A stretch of DNA of 64,000 nt from JAPOKJ01 sp031421635 (GTDB taxonomy: Bacteria; Pseudomonadota; Gammaproteobacteria; Burkholderiales; Burkholderiaceae_E): positions 47,222 through 111,221 of the forward strand of contig JANOPA010000096.1 in NCBI GenBank assembly GCA_031421635.1. The letters are read 5' to 3'. The position numbers and the translations under genes were made by a program. Below the pieces are notes generated by a model. That model was given only the letters and a program-made list of their open reading frames with translations. It was not told where the DNA came from and made no database searches. Below, piece by piece: positions 9,388 to 18,206 of the stretch (positions within the stretch are counted from its first letter, which is position 1; each line of letters starts with the position of its first letter).

Positions 9388-10416
9388 TTAGAGTATTGCT
9401 GGAGGACTGCTGAGCGAATTCTTTGATTGAATGAGTTCGGTCACTAAAGCGTTGACGGCCAACTTTTCAACCGCAGGGTCGAATAGTTTGGAGCGCTTTT
9501 CGCATTGCACTTGCAGTCTTTTGAGAAATTCTGGTTGGTCTCTGCATTTGACGATAAGTTTGGCGAGTTCGATCTCGTTGCCCACATCGAAATAGCCGAG
9601 ATAGTCTTGCCCAAGCATCCCAATCGATCCAGATATTCGCGAGGCGATGACGGGAACCCCGGACCTGATGGCTTCAATCAAAACATTGGCGCCACCTTCC
9701 ATGATTGAGGGTAGAACCAGAACGTCACAGCGTTTGATGATCTGTCTGGTTCGGGCATTCGACAAGTTTCCTTTTAGATGAACCTCGGGCAGGGCGCTGG
9801 CTAGCTGCCGGAAAGAATGGCCAAGCGTTTCATCCTTGTCCGATCCGATGTGAATGAGGCGGATTGGTTTTGATTGCCCCGATCTTGGCAGAACGCGCAG
9901 ACACTGTAGTGCCCGTAAGGCCGTCATTGGATCTTTCTCGGGTCGAATATGTCCGACTAGAGCCAGGTCAAAGAATTTTTTCTTCGACTGGCTTGTTGCA
10001 TCACCAGAGGCTTTAAGAAGCCGCGCAGACTGGAAGATCACCTTGGTTTTCGACCGATACTGAGCAGGAAGATCTTGAATACCCTGCTCATGTAATACAA
10101 CCAGCCGATCAGCCAACTCTAACGAGCGTTTCGCCTCAGGGTCGCTATGGATATCACGGTACAAATCTGTACCTGTCAATACCAGTATGATCGACCGACC
10201 GGTCCTGGCAAATGCCGCGATTGACGACGCCGAGCGCCGCGCATGCAAGGCAATCATCATATCCTTCGACCTATGAGCAGTCTGGCCGGAATCCCACTGC
10301 TTGGCGGTGATGACCTCGAAGCGATCACTCAGAAATTTTGTCCACCGATAAGCGGTTTGCCAATTGCCATTATTGGCTTGGGCCAGTGCGGGTGTGATCA
10401 GATGAATCGTGGGCAT
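9388..10416 (-). CDS. senB: Selenosugar synthase SenB (glycosyltransferase family)
   Basis: A GT-B glycosyltransferase of 342 residues that in the selenoneine pathway joins selenophosphate to a UDP-sugar to give a selenosugar. It shows the family opening ITPALAQANNGNWQTAYRW, the strongly conserved IALHARRSASSIAAF and VLTGTDLYRDI, then LVGHIRPEKDP and the C-terminal donor site LPSIMEGGANVLIEAI. These motifs separate SenB from generic glycosyltransferases. It converges with egtD (14-base gap) and diverges from senA (197-base gap). The function call rests on family resemblance plus the adjacent senA. Confidence 0.88.
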   Translation of the reverse strand: MPTIHLITPALAQANNGNWQTAYRWTKFLSDRFEVITAKQWDSGQTAHRSKDMMIALHARRSASSIAAFARTGRSIILVLTGTDLYRDIHSDPEAKRSLELADRLVVLHEQGIQDLPAQYRSKTKVIFQSARLLKASGDATSQSKKKFFDLALVGHIRPEKDPMTALRALQCLRVLPRSGQSKPIRLIHIGSDKDETLGHSFRQLASALPEVHLKGNLSNARTRQIIKRCDVLVLPSIMEGGANVLIEAIRSGVPVIASRISGSIGMLGQDYLGYFDVGNEIELAKLIVKCRDQPEFLKRLQVQCEKRSKLFDPAVEKLAVNALVTELIQSKNSLSSPPAIL

Positions 10417-10521
10417 AGTGAAATCAGTCCAGGCACCGTGGTTTTATGCGGAATGCGACAATGCTGAGTATAGGCCGAGTGACGGGTCATTGAGAGCTAA
10501 GTGAGGGCAGATACGGGCTAG

Positions 10522-10556
10522 GGCTGAAGTCAGCCTGCGCGAACGACTCGGCCGAG
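10522..10556. promoter_or_regulatory. Dyads in the senB/senA divergent region
   Basis: The 197-base spacer between the divergent senB and senA holds two short inverted repeats: GGCTGA-AG-TCAGCC at 10522-10535 and the perfect palindrome CTCGGCCGAG at 10547-10556. A TGTAAT hexamer at about 10573 could be a -10 for senA. A regulator-binding role is inference only. Confidence 0.3.
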
Positions 10557-10613
10557 CCGTGGGGACGTAGCGTGTAATCTTGAGGGAGGCGTTGATCGTG
10601 TTGAGGGCTAAAT

Positions 10614-11786
10614 TTGAGACAGTCTAATCAGGCGCAGTTAGCTGCGGCCTTGAGGTCTACGCGCGCTCGCACCTTGAAGGTGTTTGATCAGTTTCAACCC
10701 GAGCAACTGGCGCTGCCCTATTCCACGATTGTGAATTTGCCATTATGGGAGATCGGGCACTTGGCTTGGTTTCAAGAATACTGGTGTTTGCGGCAGTCGA
10801 ATCAACCGACGGACTACGCCCCGATACGGAATTCTTGCTTTGAGAGTGCGGATGGCCTTTTTGATTCCAACAAGATTTCGCACCTTGACCGGTGGTCGCT
10901 AGCCTTACCCAACGTCGCTCAAACCAAGTCGTATCTGAGCCATACGCTTGCAGCGACTTTGGAGAAATTGGCGACGCTTGCTCCGACGGATGAGGCGCTC
11001 TATTTTCACCGTCTCAGTTTGTTCCATGAATACATGCATGTGGAAGCCCTGATCTATACCTTCCAAACCCTTGGATATCCGCTTCGAGGCTTCGAACACA
11101 ATCTCAGACTTCCCCAGCAGCGAGCGCAATTGCGCCGTTTCGAACCCGGGTATGTTGTGTTGGGCTCGGAACCTGGTTCCGGTTTTACCTTCGACAATGA
11201 GAAGTATAGTCATCGACAACACATTGCTGGTTTTGAGATCGCCTCCCAAACCGTGAGTGTCGGAGAGTTCGCCCAATTTGTTGAAAGTACCCACCGAACC
11301 TTGCCTCGCCATTGGCGGCGCGGCCCGCAAGGGCTTGAACAACATCGCTTTGGTCATTGGTTTGCGCTGCCCACCGACGAAGCCATGATAAATGTCAGCG
11401 TACATGACGCCGAAGCCTATTGTGCATGGGCAGGCAAGCGACTGCCGACTGAGGCTGAATGGCAATACGCGGTCGAACACTGGTCCGAATTTAAGTGGGG
11501 ACAGCAGGTCTGGGAATGGACGGCGAGTACGTTTCAGCCTTTTCCAGGCTTCTCTCCCGACCCGTACAAAGAGTATTCAGAACCTTGGTTTGGTGATCAT
11601 CGGGTCGTGAAGGGTGGCTCTTTCGCGACCGATCCGGGCATGGTTAGCGCAAAATTTCGTAACTTTTATCAGCCGCAGCGTGAAGACCCATTTATTGGAT
11701 TTCGCGTTTGCTCATTACATTCCACCGACCACGTGACTGAAGCCACCGTCGACATAAACGATTTCCGCGGACATGCCCGCCGCTAA
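10614..11786 (+). CDS. senA: Selenoneine synthase SenA (EgtB-like)
   Basis: A nonheme-iron enzyme of 390 residues that installs selenium on hercynine in selenoneine synthesis. The N-terminal DinB-like domain supplies iron ligands: His in WEIGHLAWFQEYW and the HxxxHxE motif in FHEYMHVEAL. The C-terminal FGE-sulfatase domain is marked by YAWAGKRLPTEAEW-type residues (here CAWAGKRLPTEAEW), VWEWTAS, VKGGSFAT and GFRVC. Start: TTG at 10614 behind a GAGG box; an in-frame stop at 10602 rules out anything upstream. The last 24 codons run antisense into the 3' end of fabI (72-base overlap). EgtB is the alternative; adjacency to senB favours SenA. Confidence 0.86.
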   Translation: MRQSNQAQLAAALRSTRARTLKVFDQFQPEQLALPYSTIVNLPLWEIGHLAWFQEYWCLRQSNQPTDYAPIRNSCFESADGLFDSNKISHLDRWSLALPNVAQTKSYLSHTLAATLEKLATLAPTDEALYFHRLSLFHEYMHVEALIYTFQTLGYPLRGFEHNLRLPQQRAQLRRFEPGYVVLGSEPGSGFTFDNEKYSHRQHIAGFEIASQTVSVGEFAQFVESTHRTLPRHWRRGPQGLEQHRFGHWFALPTDEAMINVSVHDAEAYCAWAGKRLPTEAEWQYAVEHWSEFKWGQQVWEWTASTFQPFPGFSPDPYKEYSEPWFGDHRVVKGGSFATDPGMVSAKFRNFYQPQREDPFIGFRVCSLHSTDHVTEATVDINDFRGHARR

Positions 11787-12494
11787 GGGCGAAAGCAGGA
11801 AGGCCGCGACGTTGCCGACATCTTCTGTGCTGACATTGCGCCTGATCGGGGAATTGGTTTCAACAAACTCCAGAATCTTGGAAAATCCTTTAATACCGCT
11901 GGCCGCCAAAGTTTTGATTGGGCCCGCCGAGATTCCGTTTACTCGAACGCCCTTAGGGCCCAAGCTGGCCGCAAGATAGCGCACACTGGCCTCAAGCGAG
12001 GCCTTGGCTAGGCCCATGGTGTTGTAGTTTGGCACCACCCTATTGGCACCAAGATAGGTGAGGGTGATCATGCTGCCTTGGCGCGGCTCTACAAACGGTG
12101 CCGCTTGCTTGGCCAACTCAACGAAGCTATAAGACGAGATGTCATGGGCGATTCGAAAAGCCTCCCGACTGGCACCTTCCAAAAAATCGCCGGAAATGGC
12201 TTCCTTGGGGGCAAACGCTAGAGCGTGCACCAGCCCATCAAAGCTTTCCCAATGGGGCTTGAGTGCTGCAAAGAGCGCGCTGATTTGGCTATCTTCGGCG
12301 ACATCACAGGGAAATACTAGGGTTGAGCCAAACTCAGCCGCCATATCTTTGACGCGCTGCTCGAAACGCTCGTTCTGATAGGTAAACGCCAGTTCGGCGC
12401 CTTGCTCTCGGCAAGCCTTGGCGATGCCATGAGCGATTGATCGAGTCGACAAAAGCCCCAAAATCAGGACACGTTTTCCGGTTAAGAAACCCAT
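11715..12494 (-). CDS. fabI: Enoyl-ACP reductase (NADH) FabI
   Basis: Catalyses the last step of each fatty-acid elongation cycle. 259 residues from the ATG at 12494 (MGFLTGKRVLILGLLSTRSI); the frame extends ten codons further to 12524 but that overlaps the divergent yejA start and lacks homology. SDR features of the FabI subgroup: ILGLLSTRSIAHGIA nucleotide site, the Y-x6-K active site in YLGANRVVPNYNTMGLAK, and the substrate-loop region GPIKTLAASGIKGF. It is divergent from yejA (28-base gap) and tail-to-tail with senA. Confidence 0.95.
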   Translation of the reverse strand: MGFLTGKRVLILGLLSTRSIAHGIAKACREQGAELAFTYQNERFEQRVKDMAAEFGSTLVFPCDVAEDSQISALFAALKPHWESFDGLVHALAFAPKEAISGDFLEGASREAFRIAHDISSYSFVELAKQAAPFVEPRQGSMITLTYLGANRVVPNYNTMGLAKASLEASVRYLAASLGPKGVRVNGISAGPIKTLAASGIKGFSKILEFVETNSPIRRNVSTEDVGNVAAFLLSPLAAGMSAEIVYVDGGFSHVVGGM

Positions 12495-12522
12495 TGCAAA
12501 ATGCTCCGCTACAATCCAATGC

Positions 12523-14382
12523 ATGATTGTCGCACGAGCTTTTCATTTTGACCCTTGGCCCAAACTTTGCTGCCTACTCGCCTGGCTTGCGCTCACGGTG
12601 GCCTTGGTGCCCTCTGGGGTCCAGGCCGCTTATGCTCTGTCCTGGGGCGGTGAGCCAAAGTATCCCGAAGGCTTTTCGCACTTTGGCTACGCCAACCCGA
12701 AGGCCCCACGCGGCGGTACGGTGAATCTTGATGGCTTTGGGTCTTTCGACAAGCTCAATCCGTTTACGTTAAAAGGCATCGCGGCGGATAGTGCCTTGCA
12801 ACTTATGTTCGAAACCCTTGCGGAGGCCAGCGACGATGAGCCTTTGGCCATGTACGGGCTATTGGCAAAGGATATGGAGTTTGCCAAGGATGAACTCTCG
12901 ATCACCTTTAAGCTCAACTCGAAGGCGCGTTTTTCAAACGGCGACGCCGTGCTTGCGGAAGACGTGAAGCACTCTTTTGATACTTTGCTTGGCAAGGGAG
13001 CTCACCCTCGTTTCAAACAATTCTTCGCGGATGTTGCAAAAGCAGTTGTGCTTGATCCATTGACGATTCGTTTTGACTTCAAACGTCGCAATCATGAACT
13101 GCACATGATCATCGGAATGCAAATGCCAGTGTTTTCGCGCAAATGGGGGCTGGACACGGCGGGTAAGTCCAAGCCCTTTGATCAAATCGTGCAAGACCCT
13201 CCGATTGCAAGCGGCCCGTATTTAATCTCAAAGACCGATTGGGGTAAGAGCATCTCTTATAAGCGCGACATTAATTATTGGGGAAACAACTTACCCATCC
13301 GTCAAGGCGTCTATAACTTCGACCTGATCAACGTTCGGTACTACAAAGATGAGACCTCGCGCTTGGAAGGCTTTAAAGCGGGAGAGTTTGATTGGATCGC
13401 CGAAAACTCTGCCAAGAATTGGGCTCGGGGTCATACGGGTCGTAAGTACGGTCAAGAAATTGCGAAGATTGAGTTCAAGCACTCTAATGCTGCCGGCATG
13501 CAGGGATTCGTCTTGAATACTCGTCGGCCTCAGTTTGTTGATGTACGGGTTAGGCAAGCGCTGGGCCTCGCTTTTGATTTCGAGTGGATGAATCGACAAG
13601 TGTTTTTCGGTCAGTACATGCGTAGCCCAAGTTATTTCACCAATAGCGACATGCAAGCCAAGGGCCTCCCTTCGCCTGCTGAAATGCTTGTATTAGAGCC
13701 GTTTAGGGACAAGTTACCACTGGAGGTATTTGCTGAAGCGGTCACCCCGGCTTTCATGGATAAGCCGACGAGCTTAAGGGAAAGCCTTAGAAAGGCGCGT
13801 GCCTTATTCGAAGCTGCCGGATGGAAAGTCGCAGCAGACGGAAAGTTGCGAAATGATAAGGGCGAGGCTTTTAGTTTTGAGGTGCTAAGTTACTCAAAAG
13901 CCTTGGAAAGAATTGCGGTCCCGTGGGTGCGCAATCTTGAAAAGCTGGGTGTCGATGCGCGCATGCGAGTGACTGACCCCGCCTTGTATCAGAAAAGAGG
14001 TGATGAGTTTGATTTTGATGTCTTGGTCAACTCTTATCCTTCGAGTCAAACACCCGGCAATGAATTGATGGAGAGGTTTTCTTCGAAGGCTTCCAAAGAA
14101 AAAGGCTCGGACAATCTACCGGGAGTTGAAAGCGAGGTCGTGGATCAATTGATCGCAAAACTGCTTCAGGCGCGTTCGCGCGATGAGTTAGTGACCTATG
14201 CTCTGGTATTGGATCGAATCCTTCGCGCAGGCTATTACCTTGTTCCACATTTCCATAGCGCCTCGCACCGAGTGGCTTATTGGAAAAAGCTGAAGCATCC
14301 GGAGACCTTGCCTTTGTATTACAGCGCGAAGGCTTGGTTTTTAAAAAATTGGTGGCTTGATCCAAGTGCGCCTCAAAAGTAG
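12523..14382 (+). CDS. yejA: Periplasmic oligopeptide-binding protein YejA
   Basis: Solute-binding subunit of the YejABEF ABC importer. At 619 residues it has a long n-region and a hydrophobic signal core (CCLLAWLALTVALV) with a likely cleavage after VQAA. SBP family 5 features are present: YANPKAPRGGTVNLDGFGSFD at the mature N-terminus, ARFSNGDAVLAEDVKHSFD, and RVRQALGLAFDFEWMNRQVF. The two opening blocks are typical of YejA rather than OppA/DppA. It is the first gene of a four-gene operon. In enterobacteria this importer takes up microcin C and peptides; here the substrate is inferred. Confidence 0.92.
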   Translation: MIVARAFHFDPWPKLCCLLAWLALTVALVPSGVQAAYALSWGGEPKYPEGFSHFGYANPKAPRGGTVNLDGFGSFDKLNPFTLKGIAADSALQLMFETLAEASDDEPLAMYGLLAKDMEFAKDELSITFKLNSKARFSNGDAVLAEDVKHSFDTLLGKGAHPRFKQFFADVAKAVVLDPLTIRFDFKRRNHELHMIIGMQMPVFSRKWGLDTAGKSKPFDQIVQDPPIASGPYLISKTDWGKSISYKRDINYWGNNLPIRQGVYNFDLINVRYYKDETSRLEGFKAGEFDWIAENSAKNWARGHTGRKYGQEIAKIEFKHSNAAGMQGFVLNTRRPQFVDVRVRQALGLAFDFEWMNRQVFFGQYMRSPSYFTNSDMQAKGLPSPAEMLVLEPFRDKLPLEVFAEAVTPAFMDKPTSLRESLRKARALFEAAGWKVAADGKLRNDKGEAFSFEVLSYSKALERIAVPWVRNLEKLGVDARMRVTDPALYQKRGDEFDFDVLVNSYPSSQTPGNELMERFSSKASKEKGSDNLPGVESEVVDQLIAKLLQARSRDELVTYALVLDRILRAGYYLVPHFHSASHRVAYWKKLKHPETLPLYYSAKAWFLKNWWLDPSAPQK

Positions 14383-14454
14383 CCTGTAAACGCAGCCCTG
14401 AACCGAATATTCGAACCCATCCACCTGTTTTTGACCTGAAAGCCTAAACGCGAC

Positions 14455-15504
14455 ATGGCGAGTTACTTACTGCGGCGTCTGCTGCTGATGATCCCGACCT
14501 TAATCGGAATACTACTGGTGTCGTTCTTGGTCATTCAGTTCGTTCCAGGGGGGCCTGTGGAGCAATTGGTACAGCAACTGCGTGGTAAAAATATGGGTGG
14601 CGGTGAAGTATCCGCGAGCGGTGGAGGGTATCGCGGTGCTCAAGGTGTTGACCCTGAAAAAATAAAAGAGATCAAAACTTTATATGGGTTTGACAAGCCT
14701 GCACCTCAGCGCTTTTTTGACATGCTGGGACGCTATGCGCGCTTTGATCTTGGACAAAGCTATTTTCAACCGAAATCGGTCTTTCAGCTCATAAAAGAAA
14801 AGCTTCCGGTCTCGATTAGCTTGGGGATTTGGAGTTTCCTAATCGTCTATGCCGTCTCAATTCCGCTGGGTATCGCCAAGGCCGTCAGACATGGGTCGAG
14901 TTTTGATCTTTGGACCAGTACCTTGATCTTGGTCGGCTATGCCATTCCTGGATTTGTACTAGGTGTGGCGCTGCTTGTGTTTTTCGGGGGTGGCAGTTTT
15001 TTACAATGGTTCCCTCTCAGGAATCTAACCTCTGACAATTTCGATCAACTGAGTCTCGTAGGGAAGGTTCTAGATTATTTTTGGCATCTCACCTTGCCTT
15101 TGATTTGTCTCATTGTGGGCAGCTTTGCGGTCACCACCATGCTTACAAAAAATACTTTCCTGGAGGAAATTAGACGGCAATATGTTTTAACGGCCCGTGC
15201 GAAAGGCCTCAGCGAACGAACGGTTTTCTATAAACATATTTTTCGGAATGCCTTGATTCCCCTGGTCACCGGATTTCCTGCTGCGTTTGTCGGGGCCTTC
15301 TTTACGGGGTCTTTGTTGATTGAAACTCTGTTTTCACTGGACGGATTGGGCTTGCTGTCTTACAACGCCGTGATTCAGCGTGACTATCCAGTCGTTCTAG
15401 GATCGCTCTACGTATTTTCAATCGTCGGTTTGTTGACCAAACTGGTGACCGATTTATCCTACACCTGGGTTGACCCAAGGGTTAAATTTGATGCGACCAG
15501 TTAG
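14455..15504 (+). CDS. yejB: Peptide ABC importer permease YejB
   Basis: Inner-membrane permease, 349 residues. The start MASYLLRRLLLMIPTLIGIL and the FVPGGPVEQL segment are typical, followed by the YejB-type insertion rich in Gly and Lys (about residues 45-75). The binding-protein-dependent transport motif with coupling helix is at TARAKGLSERTVFYKHIFRN. Six TM segments are expected. It follows yejA after 72 bases and overlaps the start of yejE. Confidence 0.93.
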   Translation: MASYLLRRLLLMIPTLIGILLVSFLVIQFVPGGPVEQLVQQLRGKNMGGGEVSASGGGYRGAQGVDPEKIKEIKTLYGFDKPAPQRFFDMLGRYARFDLGQSYFQPKSVFQLIKEKLPVSISLGIWSFLIVYAVSIPLGIAKAVRHGSSFDLWTSTLILVGYAIPGFVLGVALLVFFGGGSFLQWFPLRNLTSDNFDQLSLVGKVLDYFWHLTLPLICLIVGSFAVTTMLTKNTFLEEIRRQYVLTARAKGLSERTVFYKHIFRNALIPLVTGFPAAFVGAFFTGSLLIETLFSLDGLGLLSYNAVIQRDYPVVLGSLYVFSIVGLLTKLVTDLSYTWVDPRVKFDATS

Positions 15505-16591
15505 TCCGGAAAGTGGTGCGGCTGCGACCGCGATACCCGCAGTTTTAGCACCTGTATCGGCGCAGCCACAGGGCTCGCTTTCTCCGGGGCGCCGTGCCTG
15601 GCGACGCTTTAAAAGCAACCGTCGTGGCTATGTCAGCCTTTGGCTCTTCCTGATTGTGCTTGTGGTCAGTATGTTCGCGGAGATCATTTCAAACGACGCT
15701 CCAATTGTCGCCTCGTATCAAGGCCAAATCTATTGGCCGATGTTTAAGGAGTATCCCGAAGCGACGTTTGGAGGTGACTTCAAGACCAAGACGGACTATT
15801 TAGATCCCTACATCCGGCAGCAGCTTTCCAGTCCAGGCAACTGGGCGCTTTGGCCGCTCAACAATTATCGCTTTGACACGCTCAATTATTTCGCACCTAG
15901 CCCCAATCCTGCGTCCCCTTCCAGCGTGAATTGGTTAGGCACCGATGACCGAGGCCGCGATGTTTTCGCAAGGCTTTTGTACGGGTTCCGTTTGTCGATC
16001 TTGTTTGGGATGGCGCTCACCATTATTGGAATGGTTCTGGGACTGCTAGCGGGGGCTTTGCAGGGATATTTCGGCGGCAAAATTGATTTGATCTTTCAAC
16101 GCTTCACCGAGATCTGGGGGTCTATTCCGGAGCTTTACCTGCTCTTGATCTTGGCCTCGATATTCGAGCCTAGTGTCTGGATCTTGTTGATGATCCTTTC
16201 CCTGTTCGGTTGGATGGGCCTGGCCGATTACACGCGAGCTGAGTTTCTGCGGAATCGGGAACTTGAATATGTCACTGCGGCGAGAGCGATGGGCCTGAAT
16301 CCATGGCAGATCATCCGTCGTCATGTGTTGCCCAACTCACTCACTCCGGCCATTGCCTTTCTTCCGTTTCGCATGAGTGCTGCCATTGTTGCGCTTACGA
16401 GTTTAGATTTTCTTGGTCTCGGGGTTCCACCGACGACGCCAAGCCTGGGCGAAATGCTGGCGCAGGGAAAATCTAACCTTGACGCTTGGTGGATCTCCTT
16501 GACGACCTTCGGTGTCTTGGTTTTTTCCTTGATGCTTTTAATATTTATCGGTGAAGCTCTGCGCGATGCGCTTGACACGCGAAAGGGCTAA
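15491..16591 (+). CDS. yejE: Peptide ABC importer permease YejE
   Basis: Second inner-membrane permease, 366 residues, with an N-terminal cytoplasmic extension, a first TM (YVSLWLFLIVLVVSMFAEII), a periplasmic loop containing YWPMFKEYPE typical of YejE, and the EAA coupling motif TAARAMGLNPWQIIRRHVLP. The frame can be read from a TTG at 15470, but the first ATG, at 15491, gives a 14-base overlap with yejB and is preferred. Confidence 0.92.
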   Translation: MRPVSPESGAAATAIPAVLAPVSAQPQGSLSPGRRAWRRFKSNRRGYVSLWLFLIVLVVSMFAEIISNDAPIVASYQGQIYWPMFKEYPEATFGGDFKTKTDYLDPYIRQQLSSPGNWALWPLNNYRFDTLNYFAPSPNPASPSSVNWLGTDDRGRDVFARLLYGFRLSILFGMALTIIGMVLGLLAGALQGYFGGKIDLIFQRFTEIWGSIPELYLLLILASIFEPSVWILLMILSLFGWMGLADYTRAEFLRNRELEYVTAARAMGLNPWQIIRRHVLPNSLTPAIAFLPFRMSAAIVALTSLDFLGLGVPPTTPSLGEMLAQGKSNLDAWWISLTTFGVLVFSLMLLIFIGEALRDALDTRKG

Positions 16592-18185
16592 TCAGTTGTT
16601 ATCCATCAAAAACTTAAAAGTAGCCTTTGGCGTACCTGGCTCAGGGTTTGCGCCGAAGGAAGTGGTACACGGGCTTTCGTTCGATCTCTTGCCAGGGCAA
16701 AAGCTTGCCGTGGTAGGGGAGTCGGGGTCCGGGAAAACAGTCAGCGCGCAAGCCATTCTCAGACTGGGGATGGATGCGCAGTACCAAGGTGCGATCCAGT
16801 ACAGGAATGAAGATCTTTTGACGGTGAAAGAGAGCCGAATTCGACAGATTCGCGGTAAAGAAATTGCGATGATCTTTCAGGAGCCGATGAGTGCTTTAAA
16901 CCCCCTATATTCGGTAGGCTCTCAGGTTTGCGAAGTGTTGGAGCTTCATGAGGGCTTGACCCGTGCTCAGGCGCGCAAAAAAGGCATTGAGCTTTTCGCA
17001 CAAACTCGAATCCCTGAACCTGAGCGACGCTTTGATAGCCTGCCTCATCAACTCTCGGGTGGGCAACGTCAGCGCGCCATGATTGCCATGGCACTTGCGT
17101 GTAACCCCAAGATTCTCATTGCCGACGAGCCCACAACCGCACTCGACGTGACGGTACAAAAGCAAATTATTACGCTGCTTGACGATTTGCAACGCCAGGT
17201 TGGCCTTTCTGTTTTGCTCATCACCCACGACCTTCCTTTGGTACGCGCCTTCGCCGACTATGTTGTCGTGATGGAGAACGGCTATCTCGTGGAACAAGGC
17301 TTGACGCAGGATGTTTTCGAAAACCCGCAACAGGTCTACACCCAAAAACTGATCGCCAGCCGTCCGCAGCGACTGATCCCGGATGGCGAGCGAGTCACTG
17401 GCGACACGCCGCTCATGCAGGGCAAAGAGGTCGGCTGTCGATTTTTCTTTAAAACAGGCTGGTTTTCGAAAAGAGCTTTCGATGCGGTGAAGGCCGCCAA
17501 TATCAGTATTCCGCCTGGTAGGACCCTAGGCATTGTTGGTGAGTCGGGGTCTGGTAAAACGACGCTCGGACTGACACTTTTGCGTCTAGCGCGGGGCAAG
17601 ATGCTAGGTCAGGTCAATTTCGAAGGTATGCGTATTGACGAAATGAACGAATCAACCCTTAGGCCAATGAGGAAAAATCTTCAGGTCGTCTTTCAAGATC
17701 CTTTCAATTCGCTCTCGCCACGCATGACGGTTGAGCAAATTGTGGGCGAAGGTCTGTCTGTTCACGAACCCAACCTTTCATCCGGACAACGGCGCACCGA
17801 AATTTTACGTGTGCTCGGTGAAGTTGGTTTGCACGAGGATGCCCTCAATCGCTATCCGCATGAGTTTTCAGGAGGCCAGCGCCAGCGAATCTCTATCGCA
17901 CGCGCAGTCATCGTTAAGCCCAAACTGATTTTATTGGATGAGCCAACCTCTGCTCTTGACGTTTCCGTGCAAACCCAAGTGCTCGCACTGCTACGAGACC
18001 TACAGGTCCGTTACGGCCTAAGCTTTTTGTTCATCACTCACGACCTCGCCGTGATTCGCGCCGTGTCGCATGAGATGCTCGTCATGAAGGACGGCACAAT
18101 AGTCGAGCAGGGGGAAACTCTTAGTGTGTTTGATCAGCCCCAGCATCCCTATACCCAAGAGCTACTGGCTGCATCCTTGGACTGA
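16566..18185 (+). CDS. yejF: Peptide ABC importer double ATPase YejF
   Basis: Fused two-domain ATPase that powers YejBE. Domain 1: Walker A GESGSGKTVS, signature LSGGQRQRAMIAMAL, Walker B ILIADEPTTALD. Domain 2: GESGSGKTTLG, FSGGQRQRISIARA, LILLDEPTSALD. The C-terminus ends in the oligopeptide-transporter type HPYTQELLAASLD. The start is ambiguous: ATG 16566 (26-base overlap with yejE, upstream GGTGAAG) or TTG 16596, which sits 8 bases after GAAAGGG and yields LLSIKNLKVAF, the common family opening. Confidence 0.92.
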   Translation: MRLTRERANQLLSIKNLKVAFGVPGSGFAPKEVVHGLSFDLLPGQKLAVVGESGSGKTVSAQAILRLGMDAQYQGAIQYRNEDLLTVKESRIRQIRGKEIAMIFQEPMSALNPLYSVGSQVCEVLELHEGLTRAQARKKGIELFAQTRIPEPERRFDSLPHQLSGGQRQRAMIAMALACNPKILIADEPTTALDVTVQKQIITLLDDLQRQVGLSVLLITHDLPLVRAFADYVVVMENGYLVEQGLTQDVFENPQQVYTQKLIASRPQRLIPDGERVTGDTPLMQGKEVGCRFFFKTGWFSKRAFDAVKAANISIPPGRTLGIVGESGSGKTTLGLTLLRLARGKMLGQVNFEGMRIDEMNESTLRPMRKNLQVVFQDPFNSLSPRMTVEQIVGEGLSVHEPNLSSGQRRTEILRVLGEVGLHEDALNRYPHEFSGGQRQRISIARAVIVKPKLILLDEPTSALDVSVQTQVLALLRDLQVRYGLSFLFITHDLAVIRAVSHEMLVMKDGTIVEQGETLSVFDQPQHPYTQELLAASLD

Positions 18186-18206
18186 CGGGAATTAAACCTG
18201 CTTTGA

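Noticed and set aside
10905..11480. 191-residue minus-strand ORF
   Set aside because: Antisense to senA; the iron-binding and FGE motifs are on the plus strand.
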